Shown here one piece after another: positions 44,136 to 56,734 of a DNA stretch of 64,000 bases (its first letter is position 1; each line of letters starts with the position of its first letter). A model generated the notes under the pieces. The model worked only from the letters and a program-made list of their open reading frames with translations, ran no database searches and was not told the origin of the DNA. Origin of the DNA: Ustulina deusta (Eukaryota; Ascomycota; Sordariomycetes; Xylariales; Xylariaceae); NCBI GenBank assembly GCA_023159155.1, contig JAJNNX010000020.1, forward strand, positions 765,571-829,570, given 5' to 3'. A program made the position numbers and the translations under genes.

Positions 44136-44283
44136 TGGTCAGTATGAGGGTCGAACTCATGACCTTCGCATTACTTGATACAGAGGGATTCTGTATTAGT
44201 ACCTAGTACGTGTTAGCCACTGGTGATTAATAGGCGGTAGTAAGGAAGACATACGACGCTCTAACCAACTGAGCTAACCAACC
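44136..44283 (-). tRNA. tRNA-Ile(AAU), copy 2, with two introns
   Basis: Same orientation as copy 1 and 0.8 kb away. The mature parts are identical to copy 1 except one variable-loop base (AGGTC against AGGCC). The normal 37/38 intron is again 22 nt with the same ATACAG/CTGTAT hairpin and a different loop. The extra insertion in the anticodon stem is 52 nt, starts GTATGT, ends CTAG and has CTAAC exactly 9 nt before its end. Between these signals it has no visible similarity to the copy 1 insertion. A T7 run follows as Pol III terminator. Confidence 0.85.
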
Positions 44284-47200
44284 AGTTATGATAGTTAAAG
44301 AACGGGTTTTTTATTACCCAATATACGTTGTATATTTTGCTACTGTTGAAAAATGCCTCAGGGGTGATAAAGGGCCTCTGATGAGTCAGCACCCCTTTTA
44401 CCAACTTCACCTAATTTTGACGGCCACTTTCAAAAGTCAAAAAGTTCTTCCGCTACTTGTGCTTACTCACGAATCTCCCATCTGATTTTCATTCCATACC
44501 TTCAATGCTACCCCGACTCAATCAATCCTTGAATACCTTACGGCGCGGGGGGGTATCAAGAAAAGGCTTACAGCTAGGATTTCAACTGCCTGAATTCATA
44601 GCCTCATGAGGTCTCAGGTGATATGCCTTCCCATGAAGACCCTAGCCTGACGATTACACAATTCTGACACCATGGCAGGAGGTCTAACAGCACCATGTCA
44701 AAATTGAACATAATGTCAGGACGGAGGCTTAATTATCATGGCAGCGGTGATAGCGAAGTACCAATTGTAGCTACTTTGTATGATTGCGACACCGGATCGG
44801 GTAAGAAAAGATACTTGACCGCTACCGCCCAGTCGGTCTGGCGGCCGCAACTGCCATGGTATTGGAAATTTCAACATGTCCGCTAATAAAGTCTCGAGCC
44901 TGACAATTACCTAGCGGAAACACTAGCTGTAAAGATGTTCTAGAAACCACCCCGCGCCCTATAGTACGTAACTTGGTAGCCATATTAGCAGAATTCGTTA
45001 GGCATATTAAGAAAACATATACGTATATCCGTACACTTAATAGGTAGCATGATTCTTTAACCTGTTATGGGTTTAGATAGTAAAAGAACACACAAGAGAA
45101 ATAACAGCGAAAAAATTTGAAGCGCAGCTAAGTGTGAGGACTCAATTTAATCGTGACAACTCCAGCGCTGAACATGATCAAGGGAAATATTGTTTAGCTG
45201 CCGGTTAACTGACTTAGTCAAGTGCAATCAAAGGTTTCGCCGGGGCACAGCCCAGGATCAATGTTAATCAAGAAGCCCGTAATACTATTGTCTCTCAACT
45301 TGTTTTGAACAACGGCTATCCCTCGCTAATTAGAGTCACTGCCGACCTACTGCCAAGCTCAGATCTATTATGTAAAGGCAACCAACATATGCACTTAGTC
45401 ACCAACATGCGAAACAAAGAGGCAGGCGTCGCAAATCAATCCATCGGTAATATTAGCAGATATAGCCAATATTGTTCGAACGGACAGTCTCAAGAGTAAA
45501 GTGGGTTTCATGACCGTAAGTATCTGACGAGATATGCCCGTCTCCCCCAGCGAAGGGAGATCAATATAACAAATTTGGCCTCTAACGGGGCTTTATTGAG
45601 AGACGGGCAAGAAACTTTCTCATCACAAAAGAAACTAAAGTTGTAGATATAAAAGGAGAGGGCTTCCCCTCGCTTTTCGCCTTGCCTTTATATTTCAAGG
45701 CTTAGCACACCTAAAAACCAAATGTTGCGTGAAGCTACACTTCTGCATACTGTAATCCTAAGTTACTCTGCTAAAAACAGGGACACGCTTCATTCGTTTA
45801 GCTAGGGACCGAGGTATGAAGTCCCTACTAATCTGGCAGCACGGCAAGCGGTGGTGGGCATAGCATCGGTAGTAATAGCATTACCTAAGGCTTTATAGCA
45901 AAATAGGGGCCTCTTGAGTTTGTTTTAAGCAAGTTACAAATCAATTCAATAACGCTCCTAGCTCGAATTAAAATGTTCTCACCTAACTTAAGCTTTTTAG
46001 TTCAACTAAAACATCATTTTTATTAAGCTACTAACAGCAACATCTATATTATGTTTGGTATAATTACTAGCCCTTGTAAGTTGGTTATCAATCGTCCTGA
46101 TTGCTTTATCCTGTTGGTTAAGATGCGAGGCTTGGCGCTATACGTCGTAGGAATGCTGGCGTCACGGCCCCTCCCTGCCTTTTACCCTACCAGGCCAAAA
46201 CTAGGCGGGGTCGGAATATGCCTAACCTACGCACACAAGAGTTGACTAGGATACAAGGGGGCTCTAGTTAACTATAGAGTCAGGTTTAGTTTTTAATAAT
46301 GTTACTAGTAACTAGTTCTATTTTGTTTATTAAAACAAAGCATAACAGGTCCGTAAAGCTATCCAAAAGAAATTCAAATATAACATTGAGGTAAACTACC
46401 TAACTAGAGTTTTCTTTAAATCTACTTATATATATAATAGACTTAATCAAAGTTAACTTTCAAGCAATCGTATCTAAAAGTAAGCCATAACAGCATCTTA
46501 TCTATCCTATAAGCCAACTCTTTTACCAAACATAAGTCAGAACCTAAGTTGATCAAGCCATCTAGCCTAGAGCGGCCAAAGCTGCTTTAATCCAAAACAA
46601 CACAAGCCAGTTACAGAGATTAGGCGAATCGCTGAGGCCAGGGCCTAACAGAGCAGCGGAGCGTAAACTAAGCCCGCTATTAGCCTAGAGCAAAGCGTCC
46701 TCGAGTCCGTACTGATCCAAGCCCATGTTGGTCTGGGTTCGTACTAGCACGGGACCCATGGTCGTACTGGTTCGAATATTGTGTCAGTCTGTCGGCCAAA
46801 TTGTATTGGTACGGATTTTACGCGGTAGTGGTACGGGATCCCCTGCGCACTGTTATGGAGTTCCAGCCAGCCTCGGGCATAGCCTTCGACGGAACGTATG
46901 ACATAACCACTCGATGTCTAAATTGCTTTACATGGTAAATTATGTGAATATTTAGCTTCTCTTCTTTAATGAATATTACTAGCTTCGATCACATAGCTAA
47001 TCTCTTGTCCTAAGAGCACTTGGCGCCAGGCCCGCATGGTAACTTGGAAGCCGCAGGAATTGTCCCACTATTCGGGGTGGCGGATATCCTGGAATCCTGC
47101 AGACCAACAACAAATATAACAACTAACATACATTAAATTAGGCAGTAGCCCCTCATTTCAGCCATCCTTCTTGTAAGAAAAGGCCGCCTTATCTACCGTA

Positions 47201-48339
47201 TACAATTAGGTATCCACAGGTAGTCACCACTAACATTTCTAGAGCTCTTAGGTAATTCGAGTCTGGTATTACTTTCTAGTAGCCGGGGGTTAATGAAGGC
47301 TACCAACAAGCAATTAGATAGATGATTATCTGTTAGCAAGAACATTCCCCTAAGGGGCGTGCCAATCTCCACATGCCTTAATAGACCTGCTAAAGTCCCA
47401 GAAGCAGTGGGCTCTAGATAATAAGTCTAGGAGACGGATTTCTGTTGCCGGTGCCTTTGACAGTAATGATTGGAAGTTGTGGTTGAACATAGAAACAAGA
47501 ATAAACAATTAGGCTCCATGCACGTTTAGCTACAAAGCCCCAACTTCCATTAATATTACCTACTACGAGAGGCATACTCCCTGGTTTATTACTTCCTTTA
47601 GCTACTACAGCCATTGCATTTATTAGGCAAACAAGAAAATCTTAAATTAATACTAAATAACTATTTAATGCCCCTGTATATACAACAAGAATATAATACT
47701 TGTTATTGTGGTAGCATCCTTGCTACAAATGGTATGTTTAGGTCAATGCGGCTCAATAACAAACCGGTTGTATAAACCGTTTCGAAACGTGTTGGATATG
47801 CATAGGCATGCATAAATCTTGCTGCTCAGGTACCTAAGTACCTATACTAGGTAAGTTGTAGATAGTACTACATAGTTACCTACTTAACTGAGGATCGGGT
47901 GAACTGAGCCTGAGCAAAGCAGCATCTATGTACAGTAAACTCCATTTATTTGCAACACAGAAAGTGGTAAAACCTAGTACGTACCTACTACCTACACTGC
48001 CCTTTATTCCTAGGAAGTCGCCCTATCAGCTACTACATAGGTGAGTAAGTGGCCAAGATGTTGATTCCTGAATTTGCAGGCCGTCTATTAATAATATCTG
48101 CTTCACGATTGCCTATTCAATCATCACATCAAGTTGCAGTTTGCTTTCTTCGCTTAAGTACTATGCTTGCGAGATAATCACCGCCTACTTCGTTTAACAC
48201 AACCTCCTCGCTACGCTACTGAATCACTTCTAGACTGAGTATACTAGCCACAACTAAGCCACATACCGCTTTACACTGCCACAGCACCCATAAGTTAGCG
48301 CTAGCCAACCATTGTTTACCTTGTTTATTTACTTCCTTC
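44284..48339. other. Gene desert, probably old decayed repeats
   Basis: Four kilobases without a supported gene. The longest ATG frames are about 65 codons. Around 45535-45609 lies an inverted repeat (TGCCCGTCTC and GAGACGGGCA) enclosing a second hairpin TCTCCC/GGGAGA, followed by a TATA-like ATATAAAAGG, which could be part of a retroelement LTR. TACCTA-type palindromes recur at 47825-48045. I cannot delimit any element. Confidence 0.45.
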
Positions 48340-48360
48340 TTTCCATCCCTATTGCTACGG

Positions 48361-48801
48361 CCAACTGCATTGGACATCGTGGACATCCTCGACGCGGAAA
48401 CCAAACATCAAGATGCTTTCGCCACCAAAGTTGCCTAGCTTCGGGAGGACTGTCATAGGCGCCGTCAGAGCTCGAAACTCTTTCCTTCAGTCGGCAAGCC
48501 CGTTCTCGACGTCATGAGCACAAGCGGTGACAAGCCAAACGTGATCTATTGGTTTGAGGACGGAACTGATCTAGGCCAGTGTATCCGTCTCTATGATATT
48601 CCAGGCACACTCTCAGGCGATATTCTTCGCCTTCGTCGCCATCTACCCGTAGTTTCTGGCCACTTCGAGGTCGACGGCGATATTGTCCGGCCTCTGGATC
48701 GTTGCCGAGAGCCCCTGGAGTTGCCGGTACCCGAACCACTCGGGGCTGTTGTCGAGGCATGTATACGCGCGGAGCCAGAAAATCGCCACACTCTGCAGTA
48801 A
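48361..48801 (+). pseudogene. Relic of an unknown protein-coding gene, part A
   Basis: A frame of clear coding character runs from about 48361 (LDIVDILDAETKHQDAFATK) through an in-frame TAG at 48436-48438, then LREDCHRRRQSSKLFPSVG and VIYWFEDGTDLGQCIRLYDI to a stop at 48801. The piece after the ATG at 48514 alone would give 95 residues. No intact start is found. Family not recognised. Confidence 0.4.
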
Positions 48802-48907
48802 TTGTGCGTTACATTGGAGAATATCAGGGCTGGTACCGATTGATGTGATTCGTTTGATTGGAATATGTCACTTCTCGCCGACTTCAGCATTGAGCTAACC
48901 AACTTAC

Positions 48908-49186
48908 ATGTTTCCTCATTGCAAACTTGGCAAGGGAGAGATCATGCTAGCAGAGGGGAATGTATCTCAACCGGTTCAGATTGCCGCATCGGGACCTTAC
49001 TATCTTGAACCGTGGCTCTCTAATGGCGAGCCCATGAGTTTACAGTACGCGCAGCTGATGCACCACCGAAGGCGCTGACGGATGCGTTCGACGGAATTGT
49101 GAAGGCGGGCGAACTCGGACGCGTACTTGGTCTGTACCACATCGATGGGGGCAAGGATGCAGTCTCAATCATCGAGTGGGCCAAAG
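48908..49186 (+). pseudogene. Relic of an unknown protein-coding gene, part B, frameshifted
   Basis: Frame MFPHCKLGKGEIMLAEG ... YYLEPWLSNGEPMSLQYA continues, after a shift near 49049 that looks like one lost base, into DAPPKALTDAFDGIVKAGEL and GLYHIDGGKDAVSIIEWAK, ending at a GTAAGA donor-like site. The amino-acid quality on both sides of the shift argues for a gene that was recently active. Whether parts A and B belong to one gene is not clear. Confidence 0.4.
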
Positions 49187-50030
49187 GTAAGAACCTCACT
49201 GATATGTCGACTTTTCAAAGGAGCTTCGGGTCCTGCGTGCAGAGTTGAGCGAGGGCGAAAAGCGTGGATGTGAATGTGAGGGAAGGAAGTTTGGCGGGAG
49301 TCGAATTCCAGTAACCACGTCCAAGTTTCGATAAGCCTCAGGCTGCCATGTGCCATGTGCTATGTGCTATGTGCTATGTGTGTCGCTCAGGTATCTAGTG
49401 GATCATTAGAACCTAACAGTTTTGAAGACCATTTCACTGTATCTGTATAATGGTACGTACCTACAGGAAGTACACGCTGCCGACATTAAATTTAGTGGAG
49501 TGCCCCTCCTGACATGTGGCTTGTTTTAGGCACTTACAAGTAGGCTGGTGGGGTTGGTAATCCGATTGGAATGGCAAGAAAGTCCTAACTTGGCAGGAAG
49601 CTTCGGGGCTCTTGGATACCTGCACGATACCTACCTATACATCAGACAGGTGGGATAATGTAAGCCTTCGTCCAACTTGAAAACTACTACCACGAATGAA
49701 TGAACATGGTCTATGGTTGTTGGTCCGACAGACAATACAGTACACTACAGCATACTCACTAGTACTATCTACGCCCGGCGATCCGATCCCCATTCCACAC
49801 CCCCCTACCACCGTTGTGTCGCGCCACCGACACCGACAACGACGCACCCCTTCCATCCAAGGTCGCGTGGTCATCGGTCTCTATCAGCGACCTACCTCGA
49901 CCTCTCGGAGCTCTCCACCCACAGTCCACGGTCCACGGTCCACGGTCCACACGAATACCGCGCATTCGTCCGTCCGCCCTCCCCCGCTCTCCTCGTCCAT
50001 CTCGCCTCGAGTCTCACCTGAGGTCTGAAG
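49187..50030. other. Intergenic, promoter of the following gene
   Basis: Includes short tandem ATGTGCT repeats near 49350-49380, TACCTA motifs near 49450 and 49625, and a CCACGGT repeat of about four units at 49922-49950. Several overlapping open frames at 49700-50030 are not supported. Confidence 0.5.
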
Positions 50031-51033
50031 ATGGCCGTCAGCCCTGTGGGAACCTTCTTCATCGTGCTCGTCGTCCTGCTGGTTGTTGGCGCCGTCGGCT
50101 GGGTCGTCTTCACGCAACTGCGCGCAAGACGCTTGGGGGTATGTCCATCTGTCCATGTGTCTATCTACCCATCTCTCGTCTCCTCCCTTCCATCGCGCAT
50201 TCTGTTTGTCCTACCACCCTGGAACATCACGTCGCATCACTTCCGTCATCGCCTTTCCCGCTTCCGTTTCCCTCTCCCAATCAGAACCAAGCTCCAAGCC
50301 AAGAACACCAAGATATCAATCACCTTATCTACTTACCCTGGACACCAACATTCGCGCTCTATGCGAGTCATCGCCACTTCGTCGAGCTAACATGTGAATG
50401 CCTACTCTGCAGCTTCCTTCCCCGCCTCTATCCTCCTACATCCCCTTCGCACGCTCCTCACACCAGTCAGCCTATGGAGCCCCGCAGCCCAAGTCCGGGG
50501 GCGTCCGCGGGTGGATAAGCGACCGGTTCCAGTCTCTCAAGAACCCGCGCTCTGCCGCCGGCGCATATGAACAGCCCAGTGCACCCGCCGGCCGCCGCGG
50601 CTTCGGGCCTCTCGACCCGGACGACGCCTGGGACGCGCGCGTTGGCCACGAAACCTACGGCAGCGCATACTACCCCGACGACCACGAGCTGGAAGACAGA
50701 GGGCACCACGGTCGCGTCGACAGCCCGTACTCAGGATCCGGATACCAGATGAATCTCGCCGGCGATGGCACAGACGAGAACAGAGGGCGCAACCCTAACC
50801 CGCGTCCCAGCGGCCGCGAAGTCCCGACTGGTAGACCTTCTGCCGGAGGAGAAGGAGGACAGCATAATCCTTTCGATGACGCTGCTGAGCCGAGCAATTT
50901 GAGCTTGAGAGGCGTGAGTCCGAGACCCATTGACACGCACAAGGCCGCTGCTGCTGGTTCGGCCGGCGGCCCGCCTCATGATAGTCCCACGTCGGTCGCG
51001 GAGAGAAGGTCGGTGTTCAGGGAGGAGGTATGA
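50031..51033 (+). CDS. Small single-pass membrane protein, fungal conserved
   Basis: Two exons, 50031-50138 and 50413-51033, with donor GTATGT and acceptor CTGCAG; 242 residues. The N-terminus MAVSPVGTFFIVLVVLLVVGAVGWVVFTQLRARRLG is a single membrane helix followed by a basic stop-transfer cluster. The rest is a disordered cytosolic tail rich in Pro, Gly, Asp and Arg (GGVRGWISDRFQSLKNPRSA; PLDPDDAWDARVG). This layout matches a group of short Pezizomycotina proteins that databases often label acid-phosphatase-like, although no phosphatase motif is present, so I give no function. The intron removes a low-complexity stretch and links the helix to LPSPPLSSYIPF, which keeps frame. Confidence 0.8.
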
Positions 51034-52368
51034 GTCGGCCGACTTTCGGATAGTCAATTATGCAACTTTGGGGCCCGAGTACCTGGGGATTTTGGCCTGG
51101 TAGCCCGGACTTCTCCGCCATCGGCTTATATACACATTGACGGTATGGGAGGTTCGGACGGCAATGGCAACGCGGACAACGGCGGATTGGGCAAAAAAGG
51201 GGTTCTTCTTTTTATATGCGCAGGTCGTCAATTGGAGGCAGAAAACGACAACCCTCTTTTTTCTCTTTTTTTTTCCTCCCCTTCTTGGTTGTCTCTTCTT
51301 GTAGTGATATTATGGCAGTCTGGGCACGGCATGTTGGTAAAGGCAGGGATGGAGTTCGGGCGTCAGGGCAGACAGCACCTACGGAATAAGAGACTGGACG
51401 GTTCGGGGCAGTCTTGGCGATAAAAGAATCGGGCGCTTTTGAATAGCACTATCAATGTTGTCTCTCTTCACTTGGTTTGTTTACCCATCGGTCTACCTTG
51501 TCTACGCGTGCGCATATCATGTTCTGTTGGATAATATCCTGCTATTCTAGTGTCGTCGGATCTACTTTCCTGGGTTATGTATTAGTCAGCGTTGGAGGTT
51601 GTAAAGTGTTTGTTTTAGATATGACTTCGCCGCCAAATAGACGATTGCAAGAACCCGGGGGTGTTATAGAATTTTAGCTAGTTTGCACTCCGTCTCCGTA
51701 GTTAAGGGGTTAGTTTATCCAAGTCCAAGCAAAATTCTATATCTTGTCTTGCTTCTTTTGTGAATCGATCGCAGTACCTAGGCTATGCAAACAGCTATTA
51801 GGTATGTTACTTAGCATAGGGCAGTATTGCCTAGACTATGTGGTTACGAGCCTACACCCACACTCATTAATCAGTATCATTGCTGTTGTTGTGTCAAACT
51901 GCCATTCTCTTTCACGTCGAAACAGCAGGGCGAATCGACGTCGATGCTAGGCTGGTTGGTAATTGAGTTGGCAAGCTTCATCAATAAGTATCAGGTAGGT
52001 AGCCCACCCACGCCCCAGTCAGAGTAATTAAGATCAGATCAGATACGCTGCCTCCCTAGGTAGCTAACTATAACCTAAGCGAATAAACCTCTTATCGCAG
52101 AACGAAACGCCAAACTTAATTGTAATTATAGCTTTTCACCCTACTTATTATAGCTACGTGTAAGAAGAAAGAAAGACTAAATAAGAAACCCACTTTCTGC
52201 AGCTTTTTCCCCACCCCTCTTAATAAGTAAGTAAGAAAAAGAGGATCTGTGAAACTCAATAGGTTATAACGTATCCGCCACCAACACGGAAGTAAAAAAA
52301 AAAAAAAAGGGTTAAAAAAGAGAAAGGCAGCTTAATGAGGCCCCTGATTGTCCTCCGCGTATTTATTC
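51034..52368. other. Intergenic
   Basis: Pyrimidine tracts near 51260 and short, unsupported open frames. AT content increases from about 52000. No gene supported. Confidence 0.5.
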
Positions 52369-52453
52369 GACCTCGGCCGGACTCGAACCGACAATCTCTA
52401 GAGAATGATATTGAAACCGAAATCTAGCGCCCTAGCCATTAGGCCACGAGGCC
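52369..52453 (-). tRNA. tRNA-Arg(UCG) with 13-nt intron
   Basis: Minus strand. Acceptor GGCCTCG/CGAGGTC (one G-T), D-stem GCCT/GGGC, anticodon stem CTAGA/TCTAG, loop TTTCGG plus C, T-arm GTCGG/CCGGC around TTCGAGT. The anticodon is TCG. The intron TTTCAATATCATT sits at the canonical 37/38 position. Unlike the tRNA-Ile genes it has no second insertion. It is the last recognisable functional gene before the AT-rich block. Confidence 0.88.
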
Positions 52454-53860
52454 AACCGAGCTGGCGGTGGTGATGAAGTGGGCTGGCGCTATCGTGGGTC
52501 CAATGATGGGACCTTGGGGGTGGGGAGTCAGTGTAAGGGAGTTGTCGCGAAACGACTGGGGCAAATGAGTACCTGACTCATTTATTACAGGGGCTTTGTT
52601 CGTAGGTGATGGATAATTCCGTTGTGTGGGTTGTGTGTGGGCTTGATCTGTTATAGCGGCGACGTGCAGTAGGCGAAGACATCTTTTGGAGTTCCTGTGA
52701 AGCATAGCATTTTCAGTTCAGCCGACATGGTATTTACGTTCCGTTTTTAACTTCAGAGGTAAGAAGAGGTTATTAGAAGTTATCCATTGTTTTGGAAAGG
52801 ATCTCGCGCTACGGAGGATAGAATATTAGTATATTCCTGCTAATGGTAGGGCTTAACCTTGGTGATTTTGCTGCTGACAAGAAAGAGAGTACCGTGTTTA
52901 GTCTACAAGACCATACAATATAAAAATTCGTTGAGGAGCCTAAGTACGAATTAGAGCAATATTCGAATAACTCTAGTTAACGCATAATCGGCGGATAATT
53001 ATAGAGCACTGCGCGCGACCTAAAAAGCTAACCACACCTTTCCTTCTATTTATTATCCGTGCGCAAGCTACTATTAGTAGTTTTGCAGGCACACTACCAA
53101 AAACCTTAATACACTACTAAATTAGCGCAATTTCTACAAAACACCAAGGGCCTAATTAATAATAGTTTTTAGTGCTTAGCGCAGAGCTTTACTAATATAG
53201 GACTTTTTTACTTTGTTACGCCCGGCTATAACCTTTAATATATATATAGAAATAATAATTATTAATATACTATTAAAAGCTAATTTTTATTAAGCTAAAC
53301 GGATAAAAATTTATATAATTAATTTGTTTTTAAAACTAAAAATAGTTAAAAAAAATAATAATAACTTAAAAACTTTGCTTTAAAATATATTTATTAAGTA
53401 ATATATACTAATTAATTATAAAAATAAAATCTATAAAAAAGTTATTATAATACTAATAATAGTACTAAACAAGTTTATTTGTTTTTTTAAAAAAAATGTT
53501 TAAATTAGCTATAAAAAAATAGCTTAAGATTATATAAAAATATTAAAATAATACTTTAATATATTAGTATATATATAGTTAAGCAGTAGTATAATAGCAC
53601 TTTTTTAATTTATTAATATATTAGTATAAACCGAAACTTTAAAATAGCTAATGTTTTAATTATTAGTATTATTATATATTAATATAGCTAAATAAAAAAG
53701 TGCTAAACTAGCCCCTAAGTTTTTTTTTAAGCCTACTTTATTACTAGCTTTTAATAGATATATAATTTATAGCACTAATATAGCGGACCTTTAAAAACTT
53801 TGCAAAAATATATATATTTTAGTATAACTAAATAATAAAGCAGCTGAACTTTGCTAAGCG
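52454..53860. other. Transition into the AT-rich isochore
   Basis: Up to about 52930 the composition is mixed; from about 53180 nearly all C and G are lost. No coding sequence. The segment 52970-53170 still has CG-rich islands (GCACTGCGCGCGACC). Confidence 0.6.
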
Positions 53861-53865
53861 ATAGC

Positions 53866-54108
53866 TATAACGGTTAGTATAGTTTATATAGTTTTGGCAA
53901 AACTTGCAAGAACTTTAGACCTATATAGCAATAAAATAAAAAGTTTACGTACGGACCAACCTAACTTTATAGCTATATATATAAAATCTATATTTATTTA
54001 TTTTATAAACTTTAACATTTTTTTTTTTTTTTTTTTTTTTTAGCTTAAAATTTTTGTTTATAGTATTAATAAACTAGCTATAAAAATTTTATTTAACTAA
54101 TTATAACA
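53866..54108. repeat. 5' long terminal repeat
   Basis: Aligns with 59704-59947. Shared blocks include GCAAAACTTGCAAGAACTTT and ACCTATATAGCAATAAAATA and a long T run before TAGCTTAAAAT. Its first third keeps G residues that are A in the other LTR. Confidence 0.85.
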
Positions 54109-56680
54109 TTACTTTAAGCTTACTAATTATTTATTAATAAATATTTAATAAATATATATTTTTTATTTTATTATAATTAGCAAAATATAAATAAACTTTT
54201 TTTTTTAGTTATATATTTAATATAAAAAATTATATATTTTATAATATAAATTTAATTTTAATATAACTTTAATAAAATTTTTAATTTTTATATTATTTAA
54301 AAATTAATAACTTATAAAAAACCTAACTTTAAATATTTTTATTTTATTTTTAGTTTTTAAATAATTAAAATAACTTTAATTTTTAAAGATAGCTAGCTTT
54401 TTATTATTAGATAATTTAAAAAAAAAAAATTTTATAAAAAAAAAAAAAATTAAGTACTAAACTTTTTTATAAATGTTTTAAGCGAACTAATATTTAAAAA
54501 AAAATCTAAAAAAAATAAAAAATTAAAACTTAAAAAAGCAAAATCTAAACTAAAACTAAAACTATTTAAAATAAATAATATATTTAAAAATATAGCACTA
54601 AATATTATAGCTATATAAGCTTATAATTTTATATTAGTTTTAGTAAAACTTTTTTAATAAATAAAAAAAATAAAACGTTAATTTTTTAATATATTTATTT
54701 TAGTACTTTTAAAAAATAATTATAATTTAATAATAAAAAATATATTTAAAAATATTAACTTTAAATTTTTTAGTTTTGCTGTTTTATTTGTTTTTTATTT
54801 TATTAGTTTATTTTTTAGTACTTTAAACTTTATTTATATTAAAAAAGCTAAAATATAAAAAACTAATTTTAATAAATTTATAAAAAATAAAGCTTTATTT
54901 AATAATTAGGTTTATAAATTAATAAAAAAGCTAAATAAAAATATTATTATGTTTTAAACTAAAAATAGCTAATTTTAATATATTATAAATTAATTAAAAA
55001 AATATATTAAAAAATTAATAAAAATATGTTTTTATTTAATTAAAAAACTATTTAATAATATTATTAAAATAATTTAAGTTTTATTAATAATTTATTATAA
55101 TTTTAATTAAATAACTATTATTTATAAAATATTTTAAGTTTATATATATAAAACTAATAAAAATATTAATTAATTAAATTATAATAAAAATATAAATTAT
55201 AAAACTATTTTTATATAAACTTAAAAAAAAATTTATATAAAGCTTTTATAAATTTAAATATTTTTTATAAAATATTTATTAATAAAATTATTAAATTAAT
55301 ATATAATATTAAGCAAACTTATAAAAACTATTAATAAATTAAACTTATTAGTTTAATTAAATAAAAATCTAATTTAAATAATTAAATTTTTAATAAACTG
55401 GCTTGCTAACTTTTAGTTAATTTTAAAATAATTAAAATAAATATTAACTATAAAAAAAAAAAAACTTATTAAAATAATAAAACTTGCTTTATTTATAGTA
55501 AAAAAAAACATATATTAATTAATTGCTTTAATTAAAAGCTTAAAGTTTTAGGCGTTTAACTAGCAAAAAAAAGCCCTAATAAAAATAGCTTTAATAGTTT
55601 ATTTAATTTAAAAAATAAATAAAACTAATAGAAATTTTTTTATTAGTTTTTTTATTTATTTTAGCTAAAATATATAATTAAAACAAATTAATTATTTTTA
55701 AAATATTTATTTAATTATAAATTAATAGTATTAAAATAAAAACTTTAGCTTTATATAATATTAAAACTTATATTTTTTTAATAATTAGCTATAAGTTTAT
55801 ATAAAAAATTAAATAATAATTAAAAATAAAAATAATTTAATTAATTAAACTTTAGAAATTTTATAATTATTAAAACAAAATAATTAATAAAATTTATAAA
55901 TATTTAATATATATTATAAAAATTAATAATTAATAATTTAAAAACTAAATATTTTAAATTATTAATTTTAGTTATAATATTATTATTAGTATTAAATAAT
56001 TAATAAAATAAAATATTTTAATAAAAACCTAAAAATAATAATTAATTTAGCTAAATAATTTATTTTTATTAGCTTAATTTTTGCTAATAATTATAATTAA
56101 ACTTTTTAGTTATAAATAATAAAATATAGACCTAAAAATATAAAAAAATATAAATTAATATAATTAAATATTAAAAAAATATTATTAAATATTAAAATAA
56201 TTTTTTAAAAATAAAACAATTATTTTAAAAATAACTTAAACTAAAAAAATAAAAAAAAAACTTAGAACTTTTAAATTTAAAACAAAAAAAATCTATATAA
56301 TAATTTAAAAAAAAAAAAAAACTAAACTACTATTAAAAAAATTATGCAAAATTTCTAAAATTATTTCTATTAAAATAAATAAAAGTAATTAGCTAAAAAA
56401 ACTTTAAAAAAATTTATTATAATTAAGTTTGTAATAATTAAAAATAATTATATTAAATTACTTAAAAAAAACTTAAAAATAATTAATATTTTATAAAAAA
56501 AATAAATTTAAATTAATTAAATAATATTATAAAAAACTTTTAATAATAAACTAATCTTATTTTTAAAAAAAAAAATCTTTAATATATAAAATTAGTACAA
56601 AGCTTTTTGCTTTTTAGCTATTATATTTAAAAAAGTTTTTTTTAAAAAAAAAATCTAAAACTTTGCTACTATTATAACTA

Positions 56681-56734
56681 AAATTTAATATAATACTAAA
56701 ATTTAATATAATACTAAAATTTAATATAATACTA
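56681..56734. repeat. Tandem repeat, 18-bp unit, three copies
   Basis: Unit AAATTTAATATAATACTA repeated three times without gap inside the retrotransposon interior. Confidence 0.8.
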
